NCBI RefSeq assembly: GCF_010915725.1
Contig: NZ_JAAIJR010000023.1
Coordinates: 1-62,986, forward strand
Length of the DNA: 62,986 nt
Direction: 5' to 3'
From: Thiorhodococcus mannitoliphagus
GTDB taxonomy: Bacteria; Pseudomonadota; Gammaproteobacteria; Chromatiales; Chromatiaceae
Positions within the stretch are counted from its first letter, which is position 1. Every line of letters starts with the position of its first letter. Shown here in pieces: positions 26,504 through 39,510 of this stretch. The translations under genes and the position numbers were made by a program. Below the pieces are notes generated by a model, which ran no database searches, had not been told where the DNA came from, and worked only from the letters and a program-made list of their open reading frames with translations.

Positions 26504-29500
26504 ATGCGCCAGATGCAGGTTCACAAAGGCTCCCGGCTCTTGGCGGCGAGCCTGTCGTTTGCGTTCGTCGTCGCGGGCACGCCGGCCAATGCGCAGCCCG
26601 ACATCCAGACGCGAGGCCAACCGGGCATGCCCAATCTGGGTCAGCAGGATCTGCCCAATCTTGGCCAACAGATTACGCCGCTCGCCCCACCCGGCGCCCG
26701 GTTCCTGCCGCTGAATCCCGATTTGCCAGACAACCCCGGTTGGCTGGCCGGGCAGGCGGTCACCACGGTGGTGAGTCCGGACCAGAAGACCCTGCTGGTC
26801 CTGACGAGCGGATACAACCGCGTCTATGACGCGGACAGCCCAATCCCCAACGCCGCGGACTCGAATGAGTACGTCTTCATCTACGACATTTCGACACCAG
26901 TGCCGATCAAGCAGCAGGTCGTGCAGATCGCCAATACCTACAACGGGATTGTCTTCGATCCATCCGGCTGGGCCTTTTACGTGGCAGGCGGGGTGGACGA
27001 TAAGGTCCACATCATCACGCGCAGCGCCAGCGGCACCTGGGGCGAGCAGGACGGCAACTTCCTGGCCTTGGGCCATACCTTAGGGCTTGGGCTGAACATC
27101 GACCCGAACGGCGCGACCCAGGTCAACCAGATGGTTGGCGTCAAACCCTGCGCCGCCGGTGTGGCGATTTCGAGCGATGGGCAGACGCTGGTAGTAGCGA
27201 ACTACTACAACGACTCGATCACGGTGTTCACCGGCGGCTACGGCAACTGGTCGAGCGGGACCGAACTCGATCTGCGCCCCGGCAAGAGCGACCCGGCGCA
27301 GACGGGCGTCCCGGGCGGCGAGTATCCCTTCTGGGTCGCGGTGAAGGGGACTGGGGCGAGCACCACCGCCTATGTCTCGAGCCTGCGCGACCGTGAGATC
27401 GTCGTGGTGGATCTGGGCGGGGAGCCGCTGGTCAGCGCCCGGATTCCGGTGAAGGGTCAGCCGAACAAGATGACGCTGAACAAGGCCCAATCGCGCCTCT
27501 ATGTGGTCGAAGATCAGTCCGACACCATCGACGTCATCGACACCGCCAGCAACCAGATCATCGAAACCATCCCGCTGATCCCGGAGTCACTTCGACCGCC
27601 AGCGCCAGCGGACGAAACGCAGACGGATCCCAACAGCCTGACGCTCTTTACCGGAGCGAACCCCAACAGCGCCGCACTCTCGCCGGACGAGACTCAGCTC
27701 TACGTGACCAATGGCAATCTGAACTTCGTCGCGGTAGTGGAGCTGGAAGAAGCTGATGGCGCGAGCGAGGTCGTGGGGCTGATTCCGACCGGCTGGTATC
27801 CAAACTCCGTGAGCTTCGCCGCCAATGGCACCGCACCGGATGGTCAGTCGCCAATGGTCTACGTGGTCAATGGCAAGTCGCCAACGGGGCCGAATCCGGG
27901 TTGGTGCTATGGCTCCGGCTCGCCGACTTATGCCGGTTGCTGGGAGTCGAATGAGTACAATCCACAGTTGATCAAGGCCGGTCTCCAGAGCTTCCCGCTT
28001 CCCGACCTGGAACAGCTCGGGACGCTGACGGCGCAGGTCGCGACCAACAACCGCTTCTCCAGCACCCTGAGCGAAGAGGACGCCGCGGTCATGGCCGCCG
28101 TGCGCCAGGGCGTCAAGCATGTGATCTACGTCGTCAAGGAAAACCGCACCTACGACCAGGTTCTAGGCGACCTGGAAGTCGGCAATGGCGATCCTTACCT
28201 GACCGAGTTCGGCGAGGCGCTCACGCCCAATCAGCATGAACTGGCGCGCACCTTCGTCACCCTCGATAACTTCTACGCCAGCTCCGAAACCAGTTACGAC
28301 GGCTGGCCCTGGACGACCTCGGCGCGCGCCCCGGATGTGGTCGAGCGCCAATTCCCGGTGGTCTACGCGGGGCGCGGCCTCAGCTTGGAGAGCGAGGGTT
28401 TGAATCGCAATGTGAACGTCGCGCTTCCGACTGTCGCCCCAGGCCAACCCGCCCAGTTCCTCACACGTCAGAAGGCCAATCCACTGACGCCCGATGACCC
28501 GGATCTGCTCGCGGGCCAGACCAATGTTTCAGCGCCTGACGGACCGGACAATGAAGTCAATACCGGCTATCTGTGGGACGCCGCCTTGCGGGCGGGGCTC
28601 AGCGTTCGCAACTACGGCTTCTTCGTGGACGTGACCCGCTATGCCTTCCCCCAAGACTCCCCCAACAGCATCCCGCTGCTGAGAAACCCGGCCGCGACCC
28701 GCACCACCGTGGCTTACCCCACGAATGTCTCGCTCATCCCGCACACGGACCCCTATTTCCGCGGTTTCGACAACGCCTACCCCGACTTTTACCGCTTCAA
28801 GGACTGGGAACGCGAGTTCGATCTGATGGCGGCCAGGGGCGAGCTGCCGGCCTTGAGCCTGGTTCGCTTCATGCACGACCACACCGGAAATTTCGACACC
28901 GCGATCGACGGCGTCAATACACCGGAGCTGCAACAAGCCGATAACGACTACGCCGTCGGCCTGCTGGTGGAAAAGATCGCCAACAGCCGCTACGCAAACG
29001 ACACGCTCATCTTCATCATCGAAGACGACGCACAGGATGGCGGCGATCACGTCGACTCCCACCGCACCACGGCCTTCGTCGCGGGCGCCTACGTCAAGCA
29101 GGGCGCGGTGATCTCCTCGCAATACAACACCGTCGATTTTCTGCGCACCATCGAAGCCGTACTCGGCCTCCAGCCGATGAACCTGAACGATGCGCTCGCC
29201 ATCCCCATGGCCGACGTCTTCAATCCTTGGCCGAGCCCCTGGAGCTTCAAGGCAACGCCCTCGGCCTACCTCTACGACACGGGCCTACCGCTGCCGCGCC
29301 GGCACGCCGGGCTGCGCGTCCCCAAGTCGACGCACGACGCCGCCTACTGGGCGAGGGTCACGCAGGGAATGGATTTCTCGGTCGAGGATCGCTTCGATTT
29401 CGCCGCCTACAACCGGCTCCTCTGGAAAGGACTCATGGGCGATCGGCCTTATCCCGCCGCGCCGACCGGCGTGGATCTGCGGGAGAACCGCGAGGAACTC

Positions 29501-29566
29501 CTCGGGCGTTACCGCCAATCGCTGAATCAAGCAGCGATGCCGGCACCAGGAGCAGGCACGAACTGA
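26504..29566 (+). CDS. Secreted beta-propeller plus alkaline-phosphatase-superfamily phosphoesterase
   Basis: 1020 residues from the ATG at 26504, which has a GGAGG site eight bases upstream and a signal peptide ending TPANAQ. The first half (about 60-480) is a YncE-like seven-bladed propeller with repeated DGQTLVVANYYND and AQSRLYVVEDQSD blades. From about residue 535 (HVIYVVKENRTYDQVLGDL) it is a phosphoesterase of the acid phosphatase/phospholipase C-like group; conserved pieces are NRTYDQVLGD, RFMHDHTGNFD and EDDAQDGGDHVDSHRT, with clustered metal-binding Asp and His. Such fusions are usually annotated as bifunctional YncE/alkaline phosphatase-family proteins. The substrate is unknown. 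A short Q/P-rich linker with PNLGQQ repeats follows the signal peptide. Confidence 0.82.
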   Translation: MRQMQVHKGSRLLAASLSFAFVVAGTPANAQPDIQTRGQPGMPNLGQQDLPNLGQQITPLAPPGARFLPLNPDLPDNPGWLAGQAVTTVVSPDQKTLLVLTSGYNRVYDADSPIPNAADSNEYVFIYDISTPVPIKQQVVQIANTYNGIVFDPSGWAFYVAGGVDDKVHIITRSASGTWGEQDGNFLALGHTLGLGLNIDPNGATQVNQMVGVKPCAAGVAISSDGQTLVVANYYNDSITVFTGGYGNWSSGTELDLRPGKSDPAQTGVPGGEYPFWVAVKGTGASTTAYVSSLRDREIVVVDLGGEPLVSARIPVKGQPNKMTLNKAQSRLYVVEDQSDTIDVIDTASNQIIETIPLIPESLRPPAPADETQTDPNSLTLFTGANPNSAALSPDETQLYVTNGNLNFVAVVELEEADGASEVVGLIPTGWYPNSVSFAANGTAPDGQSPMVYVVNGKSPTGPNPGWCYGSGSPTYAGCWESNEYNPQLIKAGLQSFPLPDLEQLGTLTAQVATNNRFSSTLSEEDAAVMAAVRQGVKHVIYVVKENRTYDQVLGDLEVGNGDPYLTEFGEALTPNQHELARTFVTLDNFYASSETSYDGWPWTTSARAPDVVERQFPVVYAGRGLSLESEGLNRNVNVALPTVAPGQPAQFLTRQKANPLTPDDPDLLAGQTNVSAPDGPDNEVNTGYLWDAALRAGLSVRNYGFFVDVTRYAFPQDSPNSIPLLRNPAATRTTVAYPTNVSLIPHTDPYFRGFDNAYPDFYRFKDWEREFDLMAARGELPALSLVRFMHDHTGNFDTAIDGVNTPELQQADNDYAVGLLVEKIANSRYANDTLIFIIEDDAQDGGDHVDSHRTTAFVAGAYVKQGAVISSQYNTVDFLRTIEAVLGLQPMNLNDALAIPMADVFNPWPSPWSFKATPSAYLYDTGLPLPRRHAGLRVPKSTHDAAYWARVTQGMDFSVEDRFDFAAYNRLLWKGLMGDRPYPAAPTGVDLRENREELLGRYRQSLNQAAMPAPGAGTN

Positions 29567-29596
29567 GTTGCGGCGCCGACGCGGCGGTCGCGCGGC

Positions 29597-30496
29597 TCAG
29601 TCCGCGGATGACTCCGAGACCTTGATGATGGCCCTGACCCGGTTACCGGAACCCTGATATTCGAGTGAGCTGAAGGCGAGGTGACGGGCCATGGCAATAC
29701 CTCGGCCATGGCTGTCGAAGGCACGCGCCGGATCCAAGTCGAGATACTTCTGCCACTCAAAGCCCGTGCCTTGGTCGGAGATGGTAAAGCTGAGCTGCTG
29801 GGCTCCACGCTCCAGTTCGACCGTGGCGTAGCGATCCGCCTGGCCGGGGTCGGCGAGTCGGCGCTCGACCTCCTCCTGCCACACGCCGTCCTCGATCAGA
29901 CGGCCTTTATCGGCGTAGCTGATGCCGAGATTGCCATGCTCGATCGCGTTCAACATCAGCTCAGAGAGCCCCATGGACACCGACTCCGGATTCGGACAGA
30001 GCTGCGCAAGCACAGAGACAAGCGCCGAGACCTCATCCAGCAGGCGAAACCTGAAGGTCGCCTGGCAGGTCATGCTGATGATGGCTTTGAGCTCGGTTCC
30101 GACCCGAGCGAGATCGATGCGCGTGCGCCGACCGTCTAGCGCGGCGGCAACAATGCTGCGCAGTGCCTTCGGCGAGTAAGGCTTGGCGAGATAGTACCAG
30201 GCACCGGCCGCCAACCCCTCAGCGACCTGCGCGGAGCTGTCCGCCGCGCTCTGCATGATCACGGGAACGTCGGCAAAGCGACTGTCCGCCTTGAGGCGGC
30301 GCAGCACATCCATGCCGTCCATGCGCGGCATCATGCGGTCCAAGATGACGCCGTCATAGCTGGCGGGGGCATCCTTGAGCATCTGCCACGCCTCGAGACC
30401 GTCCTGGGCGAAACTCATCTGGTGCTCGTCACCGAGACAGTGCGCGATGATGTCCAGGTTGATCGGCTCGTCGTCCACTACGAGCAGCTTAGCCAC
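29597..30496 (-). CDS. Response regulator fused to an anti-sigma-type HATPase domain
   Basis: 299 residues from a GTG with an AGGAGGG site. Residues 1-120 are a receiver domain (LVVDDEP, Asp in VILDRMMPRMDG, Lys in LAKPYSPKA). The C-terminal part is a GHKL ATPase with N box SELMLNAIEHGNLG, DQGTGFEWQKY and HGRGIAMARHLA, but no HisKA dimerisation domain. This is the RsbW/SpoIIAB-like kinase type that acts on anti-anti-sigma proteins, here probably switched by phosphorylation of the receiver. No partner is adjacent; the PP2C phosphatase at 60-62 kb is of the class that opposes such kinases, but a link is speculative. Confidence 0.82.
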   Translation of the reverse strand: MAKLLVVDDEPINLDIIAHCLGDEHQMSFAQDGLEAWQMLKDAPASYDGVILDRMMPRMDGMDVLRRLKADSRFADVPVIMQSAADSSAQVAEGLAAGAWYYLAKPYSPKALRSIVAAALDGRRTRIDLARVGTELKAIISMTCQATFRFRLLDEVSALVSVLAQLCPNPESVSMGLSELMLNAIEHGNLGISYADKGRLIEDGVWQEEVERRLADPGQADRYATVELERGAQQLSFTISDQGTGFEWQKYLDLDPARAFDSHGRGIAMARHLAFSSLEYQGSGNRVRAIIKVSESSAD

Positions 30497-30724
30497 GGCA
30501 CGCCCTCCTCTGAGGCCTGACCCGAGGCCGGTATCGAGTGTAAAGCATTATCACCGATGTCATGTTGCCCCCTTTCCGCGTCATCCCTAGCCTCTGTCAA
30601 TGTCGCACACATCCACTTTTTGAGTGCGAAGTACACCAAGCCGGAATGCTAGATGGCCGAGCGGCGCGGCGCCTTGAACTGCGTTACAGTTTTGCCACTT
30701 GCAGTAAGGTAATCGCCGCAGGGA

Positions 30725-31771
30725 TCACGCCCAAACCAAGATTTCACGCAAGACGGCGGTTGCATAGGCGCCTGCGGGCAAGGTCAGCTCCAATCGAAGA
30801 CCAGCATCCGATTGAGCACCGACTAGATCACGCGCTTGTAAGCGCAGGGAACGACGCTCTTGGCGCATACCGAGACGCGAGAGTCCGGTAGGCCAGGGAG
30901 AGAATCGCGCCGCAAGTGCCGATTCGAGATGCCGGATCTCGCCGCGGGTCGCCAGTTCACCCTCGCCCCAGAGTGGACCGCTCGGATGGAGATCCATGGC
31001 TGCGGCGCGTGCGGTCAGGGCGTCATCGATATCCTCGGCGAGGAAATAGGAATGGCTGCCGTCGAGCTGAAGGCAGTCGCCCGGGATCGGCTGATCCCAG
31101 TTCCCCAACCGCACCCGCTCGGCCAAGAGTTCGTTGAAAATCTGGGAGCGCGCGGCCGACAGCCAGAGGCCGCGCTCATGACGCGAGACACGCCCTGCCT
31201 GACCGGTCAGCAAGTCATGGGCGCGGCGCAGATTGCCATCGTCATGCCCAAAACGTTGCTCACCGAAATAGTCCGGAACACCGCAGTCGCGAATCAGCCC
31301 TAGCCGGCGCTCGAGCAGTGGGGCGGACGGCGAGAAGTCGCGAATCAGCAGGCGAAAGCGATTTCCCGCGAGCGCGCCCCGCTTGAGCTTACGACGGTGC
31401 GGATGCTCGGCCAGGACCTGGATGCCGAGGGACTCGAGACGCGTCCAATCACTTTCGCCCTGCCTTGGTCGCGGTACGGAAAACCATTGCAAGGTGATGG
31501 CGTGGCGGTCCTTGAGGCCGGCATAGCCGATGGTCGAACTCGGAACCTGGAGCAAGCCGGCGAGCTTGCGGGCCACCCACTCTGTGTTGGCGCTCGTCTT
31601 GCGGACCCAGAGCAGCAGATGGTCGCCTTCGCCGTCTGGCTCGAAGCCCAGAATCTCCTCGACCTGGAAGTCCTCCGGCGCAACGCGGATGCGTCCTTGA
31701 CCGAGCGGTTCACCATGAGCACGCGGCAGGTCGCGGACGCTGGTCCAGGCGGGGATCTGGCAATCCAGCAT
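30725..31771 (-). CDS. truD: tRNA pseudouridine(13) synthase TruD
   Basis: 348 residues from the ATG at 31771; an in-frame TTG at 31795 would overlap the ispF stop. The catalytic Asp lies in GYAGLKDRHAITLQWFSV, and RIRVAPEDFQVEEIL and FGHDDGNLRRA are family hallmarks. TruD makes pseudouridine 13 in tRNA-Glu and some other RNAs. It is the last gene of the pyrG-to-truD unit, as in many gammaproteobacteria. Confidence 0.95.
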   Translation of the reverse strand: MLDCQIPAWTSVRDLPRAHGEPLGQGRIRVAPEDFQVEEILGFEPDGEGDHLLLWVRKTSANTEWVARKLAGLLQVPSSTIGYAGLKDRHAITLQWFSVPRPRQGESDWTRLESLGIQVLAEHPHRRKLKRGALAGNRFRLLIRDFSPSAPLLERRLGLIRDCGVPDYFGEQRFGHDDGNLRRAHDLLTGQAGRVSRHERGLWLSAARSQIFNELLAERVRLGNWDQPIPGDCLQLDGSHSYFLAEDIDDALTARAAAMDLHPSGPLWGEGELATRGEIRHLESALAARFSPWPTGLSRLGMRQERRSLRLQARDLVGAQSDAGLRLELTLPAGAYATAVLREILVWA

Positions 31772-31791
31772 CCGCGCTGGCGCGTCGCCCC

Positions 31792-32271
31792 TCAAGTTTC
31801 CTGCTCGTCCAAGAGGACGGAGGCAGAGGCTGCGATGCCCTCACCGCGCCCGGTGAAGCCCATCTGCTCCGTGGTCGTCGCCTTGACGTTGACGCGGGCG
31901 GGGTCACAGCCCATGTCGCCGCTGAGGACCTCCCGCATCCCTGGAATATGAGCGGCGAGTTTTGGACGCTGGGCGATGATGGTCATGTCGGCATTGTGCA
32001 CCGCCAGGCCGCGCTCGCGCAGGCTCTCCATGACGCGCCGCAGCAGGATGCGACTGTCGATTCCCGCATAGGCATCGTCCGTGTCGGGAAAGTGCCGACC
32101 GATATCGCCAAGGCCGGCCGCGCCGAGCAAGGCATCGCAAAGGGCATGGATGAGGACGTCGCCGTCCGAGTGGGCGAGCAGGCCCTGGTCGTGCGGAATC
32201 TCGACACCGCCGATCACCAAGGGGCGATCTGGTGCGAAACGATGGGCGTCGAAGCCCTGACCGATCAACAT
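31792..32271 (-). CDS. ispF: 2-C-methyl-D-erythritol 2,4-cyclodiphosphate synthase IspF
   Basis: 159 residues from the ATG at 32271 ([12 protein letters not shown]); an upstream in-frame ATG adds 22 residues without homology. Zinc-binding Asp and His are in FDAHRF and the later His in [34 protein letters not shown] is the C-terminal signature. It catalyses the cyclisation step of the MEP isoprenoid pathway, directly after IspD and IspE. It lies about 80 bp after ispD in the same operon. Confidence 0.96.
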   Translation of the reverse strand: MLIGQGFDAHRFAPDRPLVIGGVEIPHDQGLLAHSDGDVLIHALCDALLGAAGLGDIGRHFPDTDDAYAGIDSRILLRRVMESLRERGLAVHNADMTIIAQRPKLAAHIPGMREVLSGDMGCDPARVNVKATTTEQMGFTGRGEGIAASASVLLDEQET

Positions 32272-32352
32272 AGTTTGAGTCTCCGGTCGCAAGCCCGAGA
32301 CCGACCGCTGCGCGGGGACCTGCGCCGCGGCCGGCATCGAGCCGTGACCCAG

Positions 32353-33063
32353 TCAGTCGATACGACCCTGCTGGTGCAGGTAGAAACGGGCGAGCGGAAG
32401 ATCTTCCGCCCGCGTGATCTTGATGTTGTCCGCGTGGCCCTCGATCAGGCGCGGTGCCTGACCAAGGCGCTCGATGGCCGAAGCATCGTCGGTCACCAGG
32501 TCGTTGGCAGACAAGGCGTCCTGCAGCGCCGTGCGGAGCAGGCCGAGCCGAAACATCTGCGGCGTGAAGGCATGCCAGAGGGCAGAGCGATCCAGGGTCG
32601 CGTCGATGCGTTGGTCCTCTTTGGCGCGCTTCATGGTGTCCCGCACCGGAATGCCGAGCAGCCCGCCCACGCTGTCCTCGAGCAGACGCTCGATCAAGCG
32701 CTCCAAGTCCTCGATCCGCAAGCAAGGCCGTGCGGCATCGTGCACCAAGACCCAGTCCCTGTCGTCGGCGCACCCTTCGAGTGCCAGCAGCGCATTGAGC
32801 ACCGAGTGGCAGCGCTCCGCGCCACCGGCAGCTCGCCGCACCTTAGGGTGGACGGCGTAGGCGGTGGAATCCCAGTAGCCGTCCTCGGATCCGAGGGCGA
32901 CGACGACGCCGCTGATGCGATCGTGGTCGACGAAGAGCTTGAGGCTGTGCTCGATCACGGTCCGCCCAGCAAGCTCGAGATACTGCTTGGGGATGGTGCT
33001 TCCCATGCGTTTGCCGACCCCAGCCGCCGGCAGCACTGCCCAGAGTCTCGCCTCGAGCGTCAT
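32353..33063 (-). CDS. ispD: 2-C-methyl-D-erythritol 4-phosphate cytidylyltransferase IspD
   Basis: 236 residues. The nucleotide-binding start LPAAGVGKRMGSTIPKQY, VLVHDAARPCL and the C-terminal DDASAIE/NIKITRAEDL motifs identify the CTP-dependent enzyme of the MEP pathway. The start ATG overlaps the ftsB stop (ATGA), so it is translationally coupled to ftsB, the usual arrangement. Confidence 0.96.
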   Translation of the reverse strand: MTLEARLWAVLPAAGVGKRMGSTIPKQYLELAGRTVIEHSLKLFVDHDRISGVVVALGSEDGYWDSTAYAVHPKVRRAAGGAERCHSVLNALLALEGCADDRDWVLVHDAARPCLRIEDLERLIERLLEDSVGGLLGIPVRDTMKRAKEDQRIDATLDRSALWHAFTPQMFRLGLLRTALQDALSANDLVTDDASAIERLGQAPRLIEGHADNIKITRAEDLPLARFYLHQQGRID

Positions 33064-33353
33064 TGCGCCGCCTCAGGCTTGGGAGGCTCGATCACCTGTA
33101 TGAAAATCTCACCCGGCTTGATCATTCCAAGCTCACTCCGCGCACGCTCCTCCACCGCTTCAAGACCGCTATCGAGATCCTCGACCTCGGCTTGAAGCTT
33201 CAGATTTCTGGCCTTGAGCTGCTCGATCTCCACCGCTTGGAGGGCAATCTCCTGCTTGAGGCTGTGAAGATCGGCAAGACTTCCCTCCCCAACCCAGAGA
33301 CGGTATTGCAGTGCGGCCAAGAGCAGGATCAGTGCGGCGAACAGCCAGCGCAT
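33060..33353 (-). CDS. ftsB: Cell division protein FtsB
   Basis: 97 residues: one N-terminal membrane helix (LFAALILLLAALQYRLWVG), then a periplasmic leucine-zipper-like coiled coil (LKQEIALQAVEIEQLKARN) and the conserved ERARSELGMIKPGE segment. FtsB forms the FtsQLB complex that activates septal wall synthesis. Its place between eno and ispD is typical of gammaproteobacteria. Confidence 0.95.
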   Translation of the reverse strand: MRWLFAALILLLAALQYRLWVGEGSLADLHSLKQEIALQAVEIEQLKARNLKLQAEVEDLDSGLEAVEERARSELGMIKPGEIFIQVIEPPKPEAAQ

Positions 33354-33375
33354 CTTGGGGGCCTATTGGCTCAAC

Positions 33376-33400
33376 GCCCTGGACCACGCGGGTCCAGGGC
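33376..33400 (-). terminator. Hairpin between eno and ftsB
   Basis: A perfect 10-bp stem GCCCTGGACC / GGTCCAGGGC with a five-base loop, 14 bp after the eno stop. No U-run follows on the minus strand, so it may be an intercistronic RNA-stability or partial-termination hairpin rather than a full terminator. Confidence 0.5.
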
Positions 33401-33414
33401 CTGCTGCGACAAGA

Positions 33415-34725
<1,311 letters not shown>

Positions 34726-34731
34726 TCAATA

Positions 34732-37301
<2,570 letters not shown>

Positions 37302-37410
37302 TCAGAGCCGATCGATGCGCAGTCGCGGAGGGGGCTCGACAAAGGATCACGGACACTTCTATCCGCGGGCTAGGGTATGCACAACAGCTTAAGTCCCGCA
37401 CACTTGTATT

Positions 37411-37424
37411 CTGACATGGATCAG
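37411..37424 (+). promoter_or_regulatory. FNR-like site, distal
   Basis: CTGACATGGATCAG is a 14-bp dyad with FNR-type spacing (5-4-5) and half-sites one base off the TTGAT/ATCAA consensus at the outer position. It lies 82 bp upstream of the fnr start codon, and its centre is 32 bp from the proximal site, about three helical turns. Confidence 0.45.
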
Positions 37425-37442
37425 GTTACAAAATAAGAAATC

Positions 37443-37456
37443 TTGACCCAGATCAA
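37443..37456 (+). promoter_or_regulatory. FNR/ANR box, proximal
   Basis: TTGACCCAGATCAA matches the FNR/ANR consensus TTGAT-N4-ATCAA at nine of ten defined positions. It lies 49 bp before the fnr start, where FNR binding could repress or activate its own gene. The intergenic region is shared with pyrG on the other strand. Confidence 0.65.
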
Positions 37457-37505
37457 GCGGTGAACCCTTCGTGCAAACCGTCATAACGCTAAAGAGGACG
37501 GTGTC

Positions 37506-38267
37506 TTGAGTCAGCGGACAGTGATCTCCCTAGAAAGCATCCGGGTTGCATGCAAGAACTGCACCCTTTCGTCGCTTTGTCTCCCCATGGGCCTCGCCCA
37601 AGAGGACGTCGAGCGACTGGACGACATTGTAAAGCGAGCCCGCCCCTTGCACCGAGGGGATTTCCTCTTCCGCGAGGGCGACAAATTCCGATCTCTCTAC
37701 GTCGTCAAGACCGGGTCTGTGAAGACCTTCGCACCCAGCCAAGAAGGCGGCGAGCAGGTCCTCGGCTTCCATCTCCCAGGGGAAATCATCGGACTCGATG
37801 CTATTGATAAGGACGTACATGCGTGCTCGGCACGGATACTCGAAACCTCGGCGATCTGCGAAATTCCCTTCGCGCGACTCGAAGATCTGACGGCGAACAT
37901 CCCCAGCCTTCAGCACCAAATGTACCGCTTGCTCAGCAAAGAGATCAGCCAAGATACCGACATGCTCCTGCTGCTCGGCAAGAAAAACGCCGAGGAACGG
38001 CTCGCGGCCTTTCTCTTGAGCCTATCTCAGCGCCTGCACAAGCGCGGACTCTCACCCTTGGACTTCTATCTCAGCATGTCGCGACACGAGATCGGTAACT
38101 ACCTCGGCCTCGCCGTCGAGACTGTCAGCCGGCTCTTTACCCGCTTCCAAGAGGACGGCTTAATGCAGGTCGATCGCAAGCACATACAGCTGCTCGACCT
38201 TCCCGCTCTGGAGGCGCTCGTAAAGGGCGTCGGACAAGGACGCGACAAGCAACAACAACCGGGCTAA
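37506..38267 (+). CDS. fnr: FNR/ANR-family oxygen-responsive regulator
   Basis: 253 residues from a TTG preceded by an AGAGG site; a GTG five codons in is the alternative. The N-terminus has the iron-sulfur cysteines Cys16, Cys19 and Cys25 (CKNCTLSSLC), and the fourth is Cys107. The effector beta-roll, the dimer helix and the Crp-type helix-turn-helix follow (MSRHEIGNYLGLAVETVSRL). Recognition residues E..SR predict binding to TTGAT half-sites. FNR senses oxygen loss through its [4Fe-4S] cluster and switches on anaerobic metabolism. The two FNR-like sites upstream suggest autoregulation. Confidence 0.93.
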   Translation: MSQRTVISLESIRVACKNCTLSSLCLPMGLAQEDVERLDDIVKRARPLHRGDFLFREGDKFRSLYVVKTGSVKTFAPSQEGGEQVLGFHLPGEIIGLDAIDKDVHACSARILETSAICEIPFARLEDLTANIPSLQHQMYRLLSKEISQDTDMLLLLGKKNAEERLAAFLLSLSQRLHKRGLSPLDFYLSMSRHEIGNYLGLAVETVSRLFTRFQEDGLMQVDRKHIQLLDLPALEALVKGVGQGRDKQQQPG

Positions 38268-38339
38268 AAGAGCGCTGCCACGGGCGACTCCGGTTTGGAC
38301 GCGCTGCCCCGTCCCGACCGACGCACAAGCCCTGCTTCC

Positions 38340-39065
38340 TTAACGCCCCTCCTCCCGCAACCAGAGGCAGCCGCCGGCGCTCGCAGCGTCGATGGCATCA
38401 AGGCGCGCCGCATGCGCCTCACAGTCCGCGTCACTCGCCTTCACGACTCGCAGCCGAGGCCGGTTAGGATCGATGCGTCCGCGCCGAGCAGGTTTGGAGC
38501 CGGCGCCCGCCTCTTCCAGCGGATCACCACCAAGGTGCAGCGCGATCTGCCCGCCGGTCATCGCCAGATAGACATCCGCGAGAATCTCGGCGTCGAGCAG
38601 GGCGCCGTGCAGTTCACGATGCGAATTGTCGACCGCATAGCGCTTGCAGAGCGCATCCAGCCCATTGCGCTGACCAGGATGCATCCGACGCGCCATCTCG
38701 AGCGTATCCGTCACCTCGCAGAGGTCGGCGATGCTTGGCGCATCCGCGCGCCACAGGCGCAGCTCGTGATCCAGAAAGCCGACGTCGAAGGGCGCGTTGT
38801 GAATAATGAGTTCGGCGCCATCAATGAACCGGATGAAGCGCTCGGCGACGTCGGCGAAGCGCGGCTTGTCGGCGAGGAAGGCACTACTGATGCCATGGAC
38901 CTCCTCGGCGCCGGCGTCGATCTCGCGGTCAGGCTGGATGTACTGGTGAAAGTTGCTCTTCGTCAGACGACGGTCGACCATCTCCACGCAGCCGATCTCG
39001 ATGATACGATGACCTTCTTTGGGCTCGAGACCTGTTGTCTCGGTGTCAAGAACGATCTGACGCAT
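38340..39065 (-). CDS. dnaQ: DNA polymerase III epsilon subunit (3'-5' proofreading exonuclease)
   Basis: 241 residues. DEDDh exonuclease motifs: Exo[21 protein letters not shown], ExoII in [17 protein letters not shown], ExoIII with [15 protein letters not shown]. The C-terminal tail would bind the alpha subunit. The start overlaps the end of rnhA by 20 bp on the same strand, the conserved gammaproteobacterial rnhA-dnaQ neighbourhood, though in E. coli the two genes are divergent. Confidence 0.96.
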   Translation of the reverse strand: MRQIVLDTETTGLEPKEGHRIIEIGCVEMVDRRLTKSNFHQYIQPDREIDAGAEEVHGISSAFLADKPRFADVAERFIRFIDGAELIIHNAPFDVGFLDHELRLWRADAPSIADLCEVTDTLEMARRMHPGQRNGLDALCKRYAVDNSHRELHGALLDAEILADVYLAMTGGQIALHLGGDPLEEAGAGSKPARRGRIDPNRPRLRVVKASDADCEAHAARLDAIDAASAGGCLWLREEGR

Positions 39066-39510
39066 TTAGCCTCGCCCCCCTCTTGGGAATACCTTGATTC
39101 GCCAGCGCGTCGGCCCGCTCGTTCTCGGGATGCCCGGCATGCCCCTTCACCCAGTGCCAGCGAACCTCATGGCCGCCTAGCGCCGCATCGAGCCGCTCCC
39201 AGAGATCCCGGTTCTTCACCGGCTTACGATCTGCGGTGCGCCAACCGTTGCGCTTCCAGCGAGGCATCCACTCACCGACACCGCGCTTGACGTATTGCGA
39301 GTCCGTGGTGATCTCGACGCTGCACGACCGCTTCAGCGACTCGAGCGCGGCGATCACCGCCATCAACTCCATACGATTGTTGGTGGTCTCAGACTCGCCG
39401 CCGCAGAGTTCCTTTTCAGTCTCACCCCAACGCAGGAGCACCCCCCATCCGCCCGGACCCGGATTGCCCTTGCAGGCCCCATCAGTGTAAGCATGAACAG
39501 CGTCAGGCAT
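39046..39510 (-). CDS. rnhA: Ribonuclease HI
   Basis: 154 residues. Catalytic acidic residues are in [30 protein letters not shown] and ITTDSQYV, and the last is the Asp in [12 protein letters not shown]. It degrades RNA in RNA:DNA hybrids. It overlaps the upstream methyltransferase by 8 bp and dnaQ by 20 bp, suggesting one transcript. Confidence 0.97.
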   Translation of the reverse strand: MPDAVHAYTDGACKGNPGPGGWGVLLRWGETEKELCGGESETTNNRMELMAVIAALESLKRSCSVEITTDSQYVKRGVGEWMPRWKRNGWRTADRKPVKNRDLWERLDAALGGHEVRWHWVKGHAGHPENERADALANQGIPKRGARLNASDRS

